Shown here: positions 38,701 to 53,056 of the stretch, in pieces
How positions within the stretch are numbered: position 1 is the first letter of the stretch
Layout: every line of letters starts with the position of its first letter
Source: Oxyruncus cristatus
Lineage: Eukaryota; Chordata; Aves; Passeriformes; Cotingidae
Assembly: GCA_013399855.1 (NCBI GenBank)
Contig: VXAY01004092.1
Span: forward strand, 62,001-126,000
Reading direction: 5' to 3'
DNA: 64,000 nucleotides
Position numbers and translations under genes: made by a program
The notes under the pieces: generated by a model
What the model saw: the letters and a program-made list of their open reading frames with translations, nothing else
Database searches by the model: none
What the model was told of the DNA's origin: nothing

Positions 38701-39219
38701 CAAAGTCCCCAAACTAATATACAGATTTCATGCTACCAAAAACACACTGTGTGCTCTTCTTGACATTAAGTATGTTTGTTTTAAAATTCATCATGGATTC
38801 CCTAATTCCTCTATTTTCTTAAACAATACTATCCACCTTTCCTTGTAGGCCACGTCTTCTTAGTTCTCTAACATTTTTTGCTAGCTTTTGTCGTCTCCAA
38901 TGAAAACCAACTAATGAATGTTATTTTAAATAACAAACTGATCAGGAAAACAGGTTCTCAAGCTTTGCAGAAGGCCACCGACAACAGGCAGGAGCATGCA
39001 CTTTTTAATTAAGCTGTGTTAAGTGATTTATATCACCTCAGCAGCCACCAAGACGGCTTGATATTGAAAAAGCAACAGTCTGCACAACTAAACCATCCAC
39101 ATGTGTGCAGCAGTCACCCAAAGAATGTTTTAACAAAAAGAACACACCTTAACAGACCTCCTAGAACTGATCAGAAAATAGTGGGGTTTAATTTTAATTC
39201 AAAATATTTATCGTTTTAG

Positions 39220-39269
39220 AGGGGGAAAAGGANTTTTTTTTAAAGGGGGAAAAGGGGGGAAAAAAAAAC

Positions 39270-39332
<63 letters not shown>

Positions 39333-39360
39333 AAAAAAAAAAAAAAAAGAAAAAAAAGAA
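39220..39360 (+). repeat. Homopolymer-rich patch with N, probably low-quality consensus
   Basis: Runs of G5, A4, T8, G5, A4 and G6 around an N at 39233 lead into A9-CC-A60-CC-A16, then G and more A. The stepwise homopolymer blocks are unlike the flanks. They look like collapsed or erroneous consensus at a poly-A site. Confidence 0.75.
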
Positions 39361-42300
39361 CACACAAAACGGTGAGAGAAGATGCAGAGCAAAAGAAGGG
39401 GAGAGCAGATGTGGCAGATTACTGAAAGCTCACACACACAGTCTACCTCAAGAAAAACAATGTGTGTTAAATAAGCAAACTTTCAGCTTTTGCTGGAACT
39501 CAAGTTCAGTGGCCTTTCAGCAGAGGAGAGGACTCTGCTGGGCATTCAGCCACCTGGAGACATCCTCTGTGCCCAAGGAAAAGAGTCACAGGACTGTCTG
39601 GTAGGAGAAGTGGAAACAGGAGCAGCTTTCCTAAAATGTTTGACTTGTCAATATACAAAAAATACAGAATTCCCAGAGTGAATAACAGTAAGGTAATGGA
39701 GCACTCAGAGGGTTAGTACCTAAACCGAACCTCTGCTACCAACATGATAAAGACCACAGGGGAACTTAATGAGAACAGTGCAACAAGGACTTGTTTTAAG
39801 AATGGGAATCTCTTCCAGAGTTAGCTGAAGTAACTGCTACCAAGAAATATAAAAAGTGATTTAAAAAAAAAAGAGAGGTGGGCAAGCCTGAGTGAAAAAA
39901 TGGTTTTCCTTCTGAATAAAATCAGAGTATTAGTCATAGATTAGGACTCTAATAGAAGAGGAAAGAGCCCCTTGAGAACTTCCAGGAGCCCACCTGACAA
40001 CAGATTCTAAAAAAAGGTAAGTAAAAGCCAAGAGCGTGGCCATGTAAAGTCTAAAAAGATACTGAAGGAGTTTTATACAAAACTAGTATGATAGCAGACC
40101 ACAGGAATAAACCAGTTTGCAGGCGGGCAAGTAAGTTATAAAAGATGAGTGCACCCTTAACCTATGCCAAGGCACAGGTGGTGGCAGCGTAAGAAGAGAG
40201 CTGGGACAAGTGGTGTGTATCACAACTATTTTATTATCCCCCATAATTCGATCACCCAGCAGTCAGTGGGATGAGTACAGACAGTTTACTAGCAGAGGAC
40301 TGAAGCAGTTTTCCAGCTGCAGGAATTCAGCTGAAGCAAAGCATAAGCAAAGTACAGTTGTAAAGACTAAAAACACAGCCACCTCTGAAACGCAGGGTAA
40401 TACTAGAAAAAGTAAGAAATCCAGTTAATAACCACACAGCCTTTATTCGGTACTTCCTCACGTCACTTCACTTCTTGAGATCAAATAACAGTTTGCACTT
40501 GTTGTGATTAAAAAGCAAGCATTTGCAAATTTCTTCTGGAGAGGTTTCTGAGAATTTCAGATGGTAAGAACACTGTCTCTTCCAGTAACCCAATTTTATT
40601 GCTAAGTACTCTGTCTGTTCATTACGTCATTTCCATCCACAATGCTATATAAAGAACTGAAAAATACAACAAATAAAAAACATCTAAGCCTAGGCAACCG
40701 TGCTGGGCAAGGCATACCATGTGCACCAAGCACACAAGGGCTTCTGCTGACAGCAGCTTGAGTCACACCACCCAGCATACTATTTAGAGTGGAACAAACT
40801 GTTTTAATGACTGATGGAGACAATTCATTAGAGGTGTTAAAAAAATACATTTAAATTATAATGGAACTGCTGCAAAGAAAAAGCATTCTGCACTCACTGC
40901 AAAAGGTTGAGCTGAATAACATAAACAGGTTTTGAAACTCCAACCATTTGTGACTGTTACAAATCCACATAATGCAGTCATAATATGAAGATCAAACTGC
41001 TGCTGAAGTTGACTCCACTATAACTTAAGTCTGTATTTCTGGGATACAATGTAAAATCGGTAATATTTTATTATAACACTGTATCCAATGACTTTCCAAG
41101 AGACAGAGATATATAAATACCTAGACATGAATATAAGAGGAGTATAAGAGCTTTGTCACTGTGTGCATTTGATACACCCCTTCTACTTCTTCAAATGTTA
41201 CCATTTATATTTAATCACCTTTTTTTTTATTAACAAGCAAAATATTTGGAAGTTCTAACACCTGAAAGAGTTCATGTTTCCTACCTGGAAAACAGAGTTA
41301 TTTCCATGTGCCCCAAGACAGTTTAGATGTACACAAAGCCCCTGTCACTCTGTAATGTACAGGTGATTATTTGTGACTCTGGAATCTCTGGACTCTCCCC
41401 ATAGCCCTTGCATAGCCTGGCAAATGCCTGTAATGTAGGAATTAAGGCAGTGCCTGCAATTAAACATCCTGGGTCAAGATGCCGGTGGTGACCTAATGGG
41501 ATCTTTTGTGGGTTTGGATTTGAGGGTTCCCTATATGAGGTATTTACCAGAGGCCTGTCACAGCATTCAAAAGAGCAGGAAGATACTTTAAATAATTTAC
41601 ATAATCCTCCTTTACTGAAGTTCTCTACCTAACACATTTTGCTGCCATGCTCAAGGACAGACTTGACCACGAGATCTCGGATGAAAATGACATTTCCCCC
41701 TAGGACAGACTTGGAAAGAACTTCAGAATGTTCTCCTCATTTCTTAGCAGACAGTGTGGACCATGTGGGCCTGTCTTATCTCATCAGTTCCCTGCTATTT
41801 ATGGGCTGTGGAAACATCCACTACTCCTGAACTACGCCTGAACTCAGTTCACAGCTCAGAACAGCATGACCTTCTCTAGTCTAACTCAGGTCACTGGTCT
41901 TCATTAAGAGCCATCTGCACAAAATAGAATGTCATACACATACACATGATACAATAGATAAATATAAGCTAAGACTAGTAAATAACCTAAGTCTGTACCT
42001 AAAAAAAGACCCAAAAAGCCCCAAAGCCTGGCCACTTACACATCAGGCAGTTCCTAGAGGCTGCTGCTGACCAAACACTACCAGATCGGGATTTTTCAAA
42101 TGTACTGAACAGGACACAGAAAATGACATAAGAAAAAAAACATTAAGAGGAAATTGAGGTCTTCCTGGTGGGATTGACTTCATTATATGTAAGAGAGACT
42201 ATCTGAACAGAGAACAGCTTTTCAGCAATTTAGATGGGGAAGAGAAATCCTGGGAGTTTAATAAAAACTGAAATAAACCCACCCCAAACCCCTTTCTCTG

Positions 42301-43100
42301 TGAAACTTGTTTGGTTGTATTGTGCAAGCATTATGCTATATTAAGCTAGAGAATGGTGTCAATTAGTAAAAAACTTAAACCAGTCAGACCACTGAGTATT
42401 ATTATATTATTTTTTTCTGTTAATTTTATGTTTATTACTAATTCCTATGAAATTTGAAGCAGTAAGAATGTATAAAGGGATATTTAGAGGTAACAGTATT
42501 ACAGTCTTTAAAAAGACTGACCTGTGAAAAGCTCATCTACAGACATTTAAAGTCATTTAGGAGCATTCTAAAAGAATTACCTGTTTTGAACTGAAATAGA
42601 AAACTTCTTAAGTCTGATTTGGAGAGAAGTACTGACAAGACAACAGAATTCACTGCATGCAATAAATTCACCATTGCATTAGTTTACCCATTTTGGAACC
42701 AGGCACCCTGGACCATGGAATAAACTGTACTCCGTGTGCAATACCCAGTTTTGGCAGAGGTTTTGTACATGAGCATTGCCATGACTGCAGTGGGGGTTTC
42801 CTCAATCCTCAGGAATGCCTGGACTCCCTGAAAACTTACAGTCTGCTTTTTCACACCTTTACTGTTACATCCCAGAAATGACTGATTAGCATTACCCTGG
42901 CCCATGCCCTTGGAACTCCTAGTGCCCCTCCTCCTTTCCTTCCAGGCAATCCATCTTCAGAAAAATCTCCAAAGCCTTCGGGCTTCAGCCATTACAGAAG
43001 GAATCCCACAGAGAAGTCTGCTGCTGTGTAAGTTAGATCTGTGTGTAAACCAGACACATTCCATACCAACATTTTATCTGTAAACACAATGGTTTAAAAA

Positions 43101-43119
43101 GAAATAAATAAATAAATAG
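43101..43119 (+). repeat. (AAAT)n microsatellite
   Basis: Four tandem AAAT/AATA units followed by AGC. Short. Confidence 0.85.
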
Positions 43120-46100
43120 CGCAAAATTACTTTCTCGCCTTCCCTCTCACATTTTTGAAGACTGGCTTAATTTATTTTTCATGACTGTAACACTTTACTA
43201 TTTCCAACTCCATCTCTGTAACTTATAATAAACTGCACGAACACACTGTATGTACACACATACACAACCTTGTATCTACTAAAGACAAGATAAAAAATAT
43301 TTGAGAGGTAATACAATCACGTTGTCTCATCACTTGCAAGTGTAAAAATGAAAATTAAACCTCTTTGAAAGCAGTGGGAAGAGAATTAGCAGTCCACAGA
43401 AATGGAGGATCATCTGGAAGGATGTTAAGAATTCCTGAATTAACCTGTTTCTAGCACTTGATTCCATTATCAAACAATACCAATGTGATAGCAGTTTACT
43501 CTCAATGAGTATTACTGCTGATTTTACATCAGGATAGACAGTCTGATTTTTAATACTTAGCATCTGATTTCAACTCCAATTAAAAACTGTTGGAGCAAAT
43601 GAATTGTGGCAAGTTACTGTTTTCATTTGAAGGTTAACATAAGCATGTAGAAGTACTGAGGAAAGCTAGCTACAACAGTAAAATCAATGGACAAACACTA
43701 AATATGTGTCACTAAGTATTTCTAAGTATCTGTGAGCTCTGCTTAGTGAAAAGTCACAGCAAAACTACCGTATTTTCAAGTGCAGTTACATTCTTATCCT
43801 ATAATCTTCTCCAAAACTCAGCTTGTGCTGCATGAACATACTGACTTATCTGTAAGTGAATGCACAAGTGAATGAATATGTGGCAATTCATCCCGGGAAG
43901 GGGACTTTTCTTTACAAACAAAACTGCTCTAAGATCATTCCTGAATCTCAGACTTATGGATTACACTTTGTGTTTATGCAGTAAAATAGTGTTCACTGCA
44001 GACATGAGCATGTTTGCCTATGAAGTCTTTCTGTAAGCTCTTCCTAAGGCTGTACTGATCCCTGCGCTAAAAGACTCAGATTATTTCATATCTATAAGCT
44101 AAACTTAGAGAATCAAACCAAATCTGAATGTTGTGACAGTAGGCCACAAGGCATTCAGTGAACCAATCATCCCACAGGGACAGAAAAAGTGGGTTTCCAA
44201 GTGGTGAGTGTTTCACAAGCAAGGGCAGACTGAACCTGCAGGAACAGAGAAAGAGCTGCAGCAATGCCATTCTTCAGATTTCTCTATTTACCACCCTAAC
44301 TGGAGCAACCAGTGCACCACAAAATGGAAGTGAATGGCTACGATCAGGGTTGTGGAAGAGAGCCATCAAAGACACCTCAAGAGATGCTGGCTCCTCTTTG
44401 CACCTTGCCTGCTTGCAGACAACCTGACGCAAGCTGACCACACCTAACTTTTGGGGCTAGAACATGCTCCAACGGCGCTTAAAGATATATTTCTGAGCAG
44501 GTGGGGACCAACTGTGGGAAGTTGTATCTTTAGAAATAGCATTTTCACCGTATCATCCAACAGCACTGTGCAGGGCACATGCAGACTGGGCTCACACAGC
44601 TGAGGAACTCTGCTCTCATTAAAACCCCCAAATTAAAAGCAAAGTTCCATTTTCAAAGCTTGGATTTTTTTTCTTAATGGTTTCCAGATCTGAAACATCT
44701 AGAGGATACCTCCAGAGATGTGTGCACACATAACAGATCTGCTGCTCATTAGACACTTACTCCTGCTGTGCTAATACTGACCTAGAATTCTTTTATTTTG
44801 GTGCTGCTCCATGATATTTTAAACATTATACTGAAAGGTTAGACACAATCCAGTTGTCTTGCCTAACTAACTGGTTATCTTAATAAAAATCTCATCCAAA
44901 CCCAATCACTCATGAGGAAAAAGACAACAAGAAAGGCAAGCCCCACCCAAGCCCCCAACCTTGAGGCCAAGAATGATAGAGCTATAGGGAGAACTTCCAT
45001 AATGTTTAAATTCCGAGCGACATAAAGTTTCAAAGTCCCATCTCAACAAATCTGAGGCTGCAAACGAAACAAAAACCGCCATGGGGGTGATGGGCAACAG
45101 ATTTACCAAAGTGGTTTAGCATCAGGAAAATGGAATGCCTAAATTTGATTTAACTCCAGACATTCTGCAAGTTAGAAAAGAAGGAAAAAACAACCGAGCC
45201 ACTTCCAGAAGCTCAGAACATGTAACTGAGCCATATTTTCCCAATGTCATAGCCAGGCAGAAAATGAGTTGGTCTTCGAAACATTAGCAGTAGATAACAA
45301 TCCAAGCATTTAATTTTGAAATGCACCCAGTTATTTTTGTAAATAATGAGAAATACTGTCTTTTTATAAATCTGGTTCCCAGTGGGTGTAGCATCAACTT
45401 GGAAAACCTGAACATAACTGAATTAGCAACAAAGGATAAAAGATTCCAAGATTTTAGTCCCAAAGACCAAAAAAAATTGCATCTTCCACTGGGAAACATC
45501 TGAAATTAATACCTTTTTTTAGGTAGAATCATTTTTGACATACATGTTAGCAAAAAACAAAAAGCACAGAAGACAAAATGTCCTTTGGCAAAATGTATTT
45601 GGGAAAAGGATCACACTATATTTCACTTCTATGTCTACTGTAACAGTAACTTGGAATAACTGGAATAATTTAATCAAGAAGAATTATATTGCATGGAAGA
45701 CTGCTGACATTTCAAAAGCAAGAGCAAGAAAACTACGGTTTGGTAGCCAAAATCCTCAACTTCCTAATTACAGTGAAATACCAATAAACACTGTCAATGG
45801 CAGAAAAGATATTTTTTCCTGAATGGTTCCAGGAAAATACTGTCTCCAAATTTAATATTAATAGCAAGCCTCAAAATGACTCAGAAAACAGTGCCTTGTG
45901 ACAGAGACTAACCGTGTCTGTGCTTCCTGCCTTTGCTGGCAGCACTCGGTGCACTGGTCCCCTGTCTGCTCCCTCCTGTCCCACAGGACCCATGGACACC
46001 ACTAACACCCAGGAAGAAAGAATGGGGACACAAGGGTTGTACAACCACCAGCAGAGTGAGTGGTAGCTGTTCCAGGGGTTCCAGCGGATTTGTAATTAGG

Positions 46101-46781
46101 TTCTAAACGCTGAACCTGTGTAAGGAGACCACACAAGCTTTCATTACTAGAACACGGTATTAGTGAAATTGATTTAAATCAAGAGTGATAAAGGGCTGCT
46201 GGTATATTTAATAAATATGTTCAATTATAGTATATAATAATTTGAGAGCAATAAATGTTGCAGGAAGCGAAATACCTCTGGGTTGCTTGTTTGCGGCCAC
46301 GGTGACAAAAAACTCAAGTGGTTCTTCTCTCTAAGAATTCAAAGCAAGAATGTGAAGGGGCTCTTGGCACTCATACCCTGACCATAACTGCATCCTGCAT
46401 TACATGTTGTGCCCTACAAAAGGAACCTTGTCTTACCCAACTGGCCACCAACAACATTAAAAACAACGTTCTTCAGTATTCACCTGACACCTCTAATCAA
46501 TAGTGACTAATTAAATTAGCAGCATTCACAGATATTAGTGCTAAGACTAGTATTACCAGCAGGGAAAAGTCCTTGGAGGTGAAGACAGTTCCGTGCGAGA
46601 ACCCAGAGAAACAGTGAGAGTGATTAATTATAACAGGTACTGACTGTTCTGCACGTACAGTCAGGGTGAACTCCAACTGCAGGGGGCTGCTGACAGACAA
46701 GAACGTGATTGCCCGTTGCATCTCCTGCTAAATTCAATTCTATGCAGAGAGTACAGAAAGGTTGAAAAGGTTCTTGAAGAT

Positions 46782-46798
46782 TTTTTTTTTTTTTTTTG
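46782..46798 (+). repeat. T-tract
   Basis: A run of about 16-17 Ts in intronic sequence, with no adjacent element recognised. Confidence 0.9.
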
Positions 46799-46946
46799 TT
46801 CTTTAACTGTGGTTTAGAGTTTACAAAGGCCGACTACAAGAATAATTCCTCCCAATCTGCAATGCAGAAACAGTAACTTTTCTCCAGCACACAGAATAGC
46901 AGATTTTATCAAAGATTTGGGAAGTCAGTTATCAGTTCACAATGGC

Positions 46947-47020
46947 TAGAAACTGAATAAACTATAATGAATAAAATTAACATTATTAGAAACGGAATAA
47001 ACCTATATTGAATAAAACTG
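46947..47020 (+). repeat. Near-tandem repeat, period 40
   Basis: TAGAAACTGAATAAACTATA then ATGAATAAAATT is followed 40 bp later by TAGAAACGGAATAAACCTAT and ATTGAATAAAACTG. Two imperfect copies, probably from an old local duplication. Confidence 0.7.
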
Positions 47021-48035
47021 CTATTTCTTCTAACACTACCAGGATGCGATCTCTGAAGGTGTTCTTAGGTGCAGGTTCTTATTTGCCTTACTTGTCTCAG
47101 AGAATAATATATAAGCAAGACAAGCAAAGAAATTAGGCAAACACAAGATGACTGTGTTGTTATTTAAAAGAAATCTAGAGCACTGCTGAAAATTTTACTA
47201 CTGGCTCCCTGGAAAAAAAGGAAGTCAATGTAGTTTTAAAAGAGCACACCAAAGAGTGAACAGGAACTTTGAAAAATAGGGAACCAAGAGGTTTTAAATA
47301 TGCTTTTCTGCCTATCTGGAAATGTATGAGGCTAAATCACAGAGATTGATTGCATCCATTTGCAATGTTGGTATGCTTGACCTCCATTTAATACATAATA
47401 CTTCATATAAGAAGCCTGTATTAGCATTCTGGAGAAATTTGCAGAAGCAGAATGGAGTATATGCAACCATTTTGACACTGAAAAGCCTTCTATACTAACA
47501 TTGCATATTTCTAATAACAAACAAAGAAAGTACTCTTCTTGAGGAATTTGAGATTGCTACAGCAGAGTATGATTGCACATGTTAAAACATTTAATTACCC
47601 AGAAAAGGTGAATAATAGGAATGCAGCTGTAGTCTAACAAAAGGGGGAAAAAAAATCCTAAACACATTAATTGAAAAGCACTTTTGTGTATCACCTGGAT
47701 CGGTCCCCTCCTTAAAAAAAAGACCAATGTGACACCAGGCCAGTCTCAGTTTTGTCTAGCTACGTCTTCAAAGCCAGAAACTTCATTGCATCTCTGAAAT
47801 CTACCCTTCCTAAAAAACAAGCATCTCTCATGGTCTGTTACTTGCAGCCATCTTCTAGAATCACTCACGAAACGCTTCTGACTTCAAACCAGGGAATCAG
47901 GTTTGGGGAAATTATTTTAAGCCTCCCTCAACACCAAAAATAAAGTTACCAGGAAAACACTAGCATTCTGGTACAAAGAATGCTAGCTTGAAGCTTCAGG
48001 CCAGGCAAGAAAACATAAAATTGATTCATAAGGAA

Positions 48036-48064
48036 AAACAAACAAACAAACCAACCAACCAACC
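48036..48064 (+). repeat. (CAAA)n/(CAAC)n simple repeat
   Basis: ACAAACAAACAAACC followed by AACCAACCAACC. Short compound tetranucleotide repeat. Confidence 0.85.
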
Positions 48065-51000
48065 CCAAACCAGCCGTTGAAACATCCATGTTTTTTCCCC
48101 AATCATTTCTGTTGATTAGGAGGGTTGTCATACAGTTTACTGCCTAACCCAGCTGTCAAGGTGTCAAGGTGTGAGTATTCCATAAGCAAAGCATGGCTGC
48201 TACTTCATATTGCTTGGGAAGGGTGAAGAATTCTGCAATGATTTATCTGCACAACACCCAGGGTACAGATCTTCTCATCTCCTGACTGAAGCCACCCACC
48301 TTTTAATTTTTAATACCTGACAGCAATTGTAAAGGAGAGTGAGTGACAGACAGTTGTATATTCCTGCATGAAATTCCATGACAAATGCCCCAATTCCAAT
48401 GGATGCATTAATTATACATCTTCTGCTGAATTCTTCCACAATTACTCTAGTTGCAGCTGTTTAATAGCACTGGGTAAACTGAGGAGATGGTGTGGTGTTC
48501 TCAAAAACTGTGACACAAAACAGAGCCTACACTAAACAAAATGAGCTTCAGAGGTGACCTTGCCCAGCAGTGGAACTCTGGAAGGAAACAGAATACGTTC
48601 CCCAGAAAGCAAGGAGGAACCCTGTTTACAGAAATATTTATTTGTCACATAATGGATTCAATTCCACTTCTCTAAATACTGCCACGAATGGTAGTGACAG
48701 ACTTACTGAGACATGAGGTGATCAAAATGACCACAAGCCTATCATTTATGATTTCAGCAAGAATCCATTTTACTGCGCTAACGGATTTATAATCTGTCCA
48801 TACATACACAGGCACACATAAATCCTACGGAATTATGCATCTGCTCCCTACATCAAGATCTATGGCATCATTTCCAGATCTAACAGTTGATGGTTACTGA
48901 GGAGGGAAGCACAAAGAGCTGAGGGCACGTTGCCAAAAAGGAATCACCGTGAAAATCTCCAGCAGACTGAGTTAGCGGTATGTAGCTGGAAATGTTATTG
49001 GAGGGAGATGGGGGGGGAAGCCATATAATTTTATCATTAAGATATGGCATGTTATGAATTTTATGATAAAGCATAAAAATCTATCCCACGCAAAACTGAA
49101 AGCTGTAAAAGGTGCTTTTTGTAAATTCGGGTTAGAAAACAACAAATGATCACTGTGAAGAACTTAAGAGTGATCTGAAGTTGAAGAACAAGGAGTTACT
49201 GCAATTTTTCATATCTAAAGAAATCCTTAATGAGATTGGATTAATACTGAAGATTTAAACAACAAAAAAAGTCCTCATAGACCATGAAATAGAGAATCAA
49301 CTCTTAAGCACTAACGATTTATGAAATAAAGCTACTCCGTCCACAGTCCTGCTTAGGAGACAGATCATGCTTTGACATGTAAATATAATAAGAGCAAATG
49401 GTTAGAAGAGTGGTAAATCCCAAAGTATTCAAAATATTTTGGTCTCTATTTGGAAAAAAACAGCAGGTATATCTGACCAAATGGCTCCAGGGAGCATCAA
49501 ATGAAGCCAAAGGTGCTCATTAAGAACCAAAATGCTCCTATTACAAAGAACTTACAAAATAGACAAAAACTTCCACTTCTGTAAGAAAAATGTATTTTCC
49601 AATGCATTACACTGTTCTAAAAGACAACAGGACAAAAGGATTCTTTGAACATGGAATGGCAAAGGAAACAATTATTTAAGTGGTGTCTGAGACGCAGCAA
49701 GTTAATCATGGACAAATGCAACAGGCACAGCACGCTTGTTTTAACTCCCCCCAAAAAACGCAAAGTAACAATAGAATCAGGGTTTGCAGGTGCAAGACCA
49801 CAAGAAAAACCTTAGGAAAACAGTAAGGGGAAGAAAAGGCGCTACAGAGGCTCTGGGAAATACATTCAAAACAACTGGAAAGGTTACAGAGCTTCAAGTG
49901 AGAGGCAGACAACAGAATTGCAAATGAAATGTCCATAACATGACAAAGGTTAAGGGCCTTCAGACCCTGCGCAAGAAAGTCACAGCTGAAACGAAGGTAA
50001 TGGTTTCGATATGAGCATAGAGATAAAAACTGTCCAAGTTAGAGAGAGCCTGCTTCAGTTTAAAAATATAAAGAGCAGCAGTGGTTCCCTGATCTTGCTA
50101 TCGGATTAAGGAAGGGTTGTCATTATGAAGGGACTCTACTGAACAAGACCAATACGGTGGTTCTTAGGATCTAAAAGAGAAAAATATATGAAAGTTATAC
50201 AGATATTGGAAAGTCATGAGTCATTTCTTAAAGTAGCCTCAAGTGAGGGAAGATTTATCCCAAAATGTCACACGCAATGAACACAGACTCCTACTGGGGA
50301 ACAAAAAAAAAAAAAGATCACTAAGTGCAACAGCATTTTAAAACAAGCAAATGTGCAGTCAAAGGCATCTTTAACACCCACACATGTTTATGATAAACAT
50401 GGACATTACTGCTATTAACAGTGAAGTAAAGTTATTTTTGAGTTAAAGGAAAGACAAAAAAAAAAGGACTGGCAAAAAGAAATGGCACTATGTTCAGGGT
50501 GATTTTTTGATTACCTGGAACACAAAAAAAAGTCCTAATTTCCTCATATTTTTTACAACATTCTTCACATCAGAAGCAAAGCATAGTTTTAAAGCCAACC
50601 TTTCCAAATGGATGTTGTTGACTCTGTAATAGAGTAGCAGCCAGAAGAATGAAGGGTTATTGTTTAAGTTACAGTCCTACAATCGTCATGGAACTATAAA
50701 CAAAAACATTTTAGGCTCAGTCATGCAAACACCCTCAGCGTTTTTCTTGGTTAATGTGTTTTTTTTTTCCTCTTAGCTCCTACAATAATTCTCTGTCGAA
50801 GAATTTCTTACAAGCTATTCCTTGTCTGAGTTGTGCACCAGTTGCGCAAGTTCACCAATTCCACAAGCTTGCATACTAAGCCTCTCTCCAGTTCTTCTCT
50901 CAAATGTTTTGGGGATTTTTTTTTTTTTTTTAATATATTTTGAAGTGAAAATAGTCCTCTTGGGCAGTCTTTGAGCTTCACAAGCAAAGGTAAAAACCTC

Positions 51001-52272
51001 TGAATACTAAACAGACTCGAACAGCAAATATTATCTTTAAATCCCATTCTGAAAGTGATGAACGAGAGGTGAAAAATATTTTTTCATTACAAACACTTAA
51101 ATTAGCAAAAACTTCTCATTTTTGTATGCACCTCATTTTAGCTACCCCCAAATGAATCACTTTTATAAAATAAACTTGTCATCTTTAGTACTACCACAAG
51201 AGGTAAGGAGCTTCAACAGCTGATAGGTCCTAAGGATCCTATCTGGAGATGTGTCCTAGGAAAAATCAGTGAAGTCTCTGGAGGTGCTGCTCCCCATTTT
51301 GGGAATGCCAATAGACAACAAAATAAGTACCAAAGGTCAGAGTGGGCGGGAAAAAAACTGCAAAGCCCTCTTGTGTTTCCTCTTTGGAGGGAGCCTCTTG
51401 GCTAAAAGAGAACATAACATAACAAACATTTTCGAGCTGCAAAAGCAGGCAATCCCTACTGCAGAAGACTCAAGGCAGTGGACACAGGAAGCTGTCAGTA
51501 ATTTTGCATAAGCTCTTGTGACAAAGCTGTAAACGGGATTTGAAAAAGGCAAATGAAGCAGCCAGGAAAACACAGTCACGAGCTGGTGCACACAGGCATG
51601 CAAAAATGGAAAAGCTGAATAAAAAGCACAAGAAGGAAGGAAGCCTGTATCAGATAACACCCCTGCTTTTTTATTGCTAAGATAAATTGCCTTTTCCCAG
51701 AGAAAAGCAATGCAGTAGATTTAATCCACCCTACAGAATCATTTAATAAAGTACTGTACAGGCAAGCTCTGTTTCAGGTGTAGTAGATCAGTATTAATTT
51801 AGAGGCTACACAACTGATCACACTGAAAGGGCTGTGAAGGGAGAGGAGAGACTGGAAGGTGGCCAAAATAGCAATCTTGGGACTGAGAAATACGCAAATA
51901 AAGAAATTCATTAGTGTAAATAAATAAATTCCTTCAGACTGGCACACAATATGATGTTAAAACACGCTGCCAAAAAACTAACTGAAACTTGCAAAGGTTT
52001 TAAAGGAAATCATTGAATACAAACCCAAGAATTCAAGTGAAGGTCTAAAAGTTTTATGTGTTTCGCCCACTGGGGCCAAGTGGTTTTAATCCAGATGGAG
52101 ACAGAAGAATTGTTCACACTGACACAGTAACAAAATGTACAAACTGGCCATGATTAAATGCTGGAAACTGGAGGAGAATCTTTCCTTAGAAGCAACAGGC
52201 CTACATAGCCCTCAAGGAGATCACAGGATAACAAATGCCCTTGGTATCCCCTTGATGTACCAATGAATTATC

Positions 52273-52415
52273 TGTGTTGGTTTTGACTGGGGTAGAATTA
52301 ATTCTTTTCCACAGGAGCTTATATGGGGCTGTTTTGGCTTTGCGCTGGAAACACCGTTGATGATTCAGGGATGTTTTTGCTATTGCTGAGCAGAGCTCAC
52401 ACAGAGCCAAGGCTC
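52273..52415 (+). mobile_element. Truncated avian LTR, 5' portion only
   Basis: The sequence starts TGTGTTGGTTTTGACTGGGG and continues AGAATTAATTCTTTTCC, TATTGCTGAGCAGAGCTCAC and ACAGAGCCAAGGC. This matches the first part of the LTR family seen at 2628-3176, and the 5' end is better preserved than in that copy. Similarity stops near 52415, and the later LTR landmarks (GGGACACAGCC, TATA box, GGTTAAACCAC end) are absent. Confidence 0.8.
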
Positions 52416-52748
52416 CATGTTAAACCTCACATTTGATATCACCATTCTGCCTCAGAGATTAAACTCTATCTTCATCTATACTTCCAGGGAAGCCAGAACA
52501 GTACTCGTGTCACAGCAGGGTCTATCTCACAGAAATGCCTACGGCTGACCTGTAATTTGAGATCAGACAAATTCGGTTTTAGTTCCGAACAGAATTTTGT
52601 TACTATTCCTAAACCTAAGAGTTAAGATCTATCCCCACGTGAATTACAAGGTATTTCATAATCCTAGTCATAAGAAGTTGTGGACAATGGTTTGCTGTAA
52701 TTGCATGAGCACTACTGGAACAAAAAAAACACAGACTCAAAACCTGTG

Positions 52749-52903
52749 ATTCAAAGAAAGGTACCTCCACTACTTCCTTGAGACACTTAAAATACTTACA
52801 GTCTTTGTCTTCACCCTTTTCCTTGTTTTTTTACAAGATCTTTAGATCTCAACAACTAAAGATTTATATGTGTGTTTACACGTATATGAATATCATTATC
52901 CTT
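52749..52903. repeat. 155-bp block, first copy
   Basis: ATTCAAAGAAAGGTACC to ATCATTATCCTT, followed by N at 52904 and then a second copy. It differs from the second copy by one T in a homopolymer, one AT/TA dinucleotide and one SNP (ATCATTATCC versus ATCGTTATCC). Confidence 0.9.
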
Positions 52904-52904
52904 N

Positions 52905-53056
52905 ATTCAAAGAAAGGTACCTCCACTACTTCCTTGAGACACTTAAAATACTTACAGTCTTTGTCTTCACCCTTTTCCTTGTTTTTTACAAGATCTTTAG
53001 ATCTCAACAACTAAAGATTTATGTGTGTTTACACGTATATGAATATCGTTATCCTT
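52905..53056. repeat. 152-bp block, second copy after single N
   Basis: This is the right-hand copy of the preceding block, continuous with downstream sequence. An N-joined end-to-end overlap with allele-like differences suggests two contig ends that were not merged. Confidence 0.88.

Noticed and set aside
39240..39437. Phe-rich frame on the minus strand
   Set aside because: It is the translation of the A-tract and low-quality patch.
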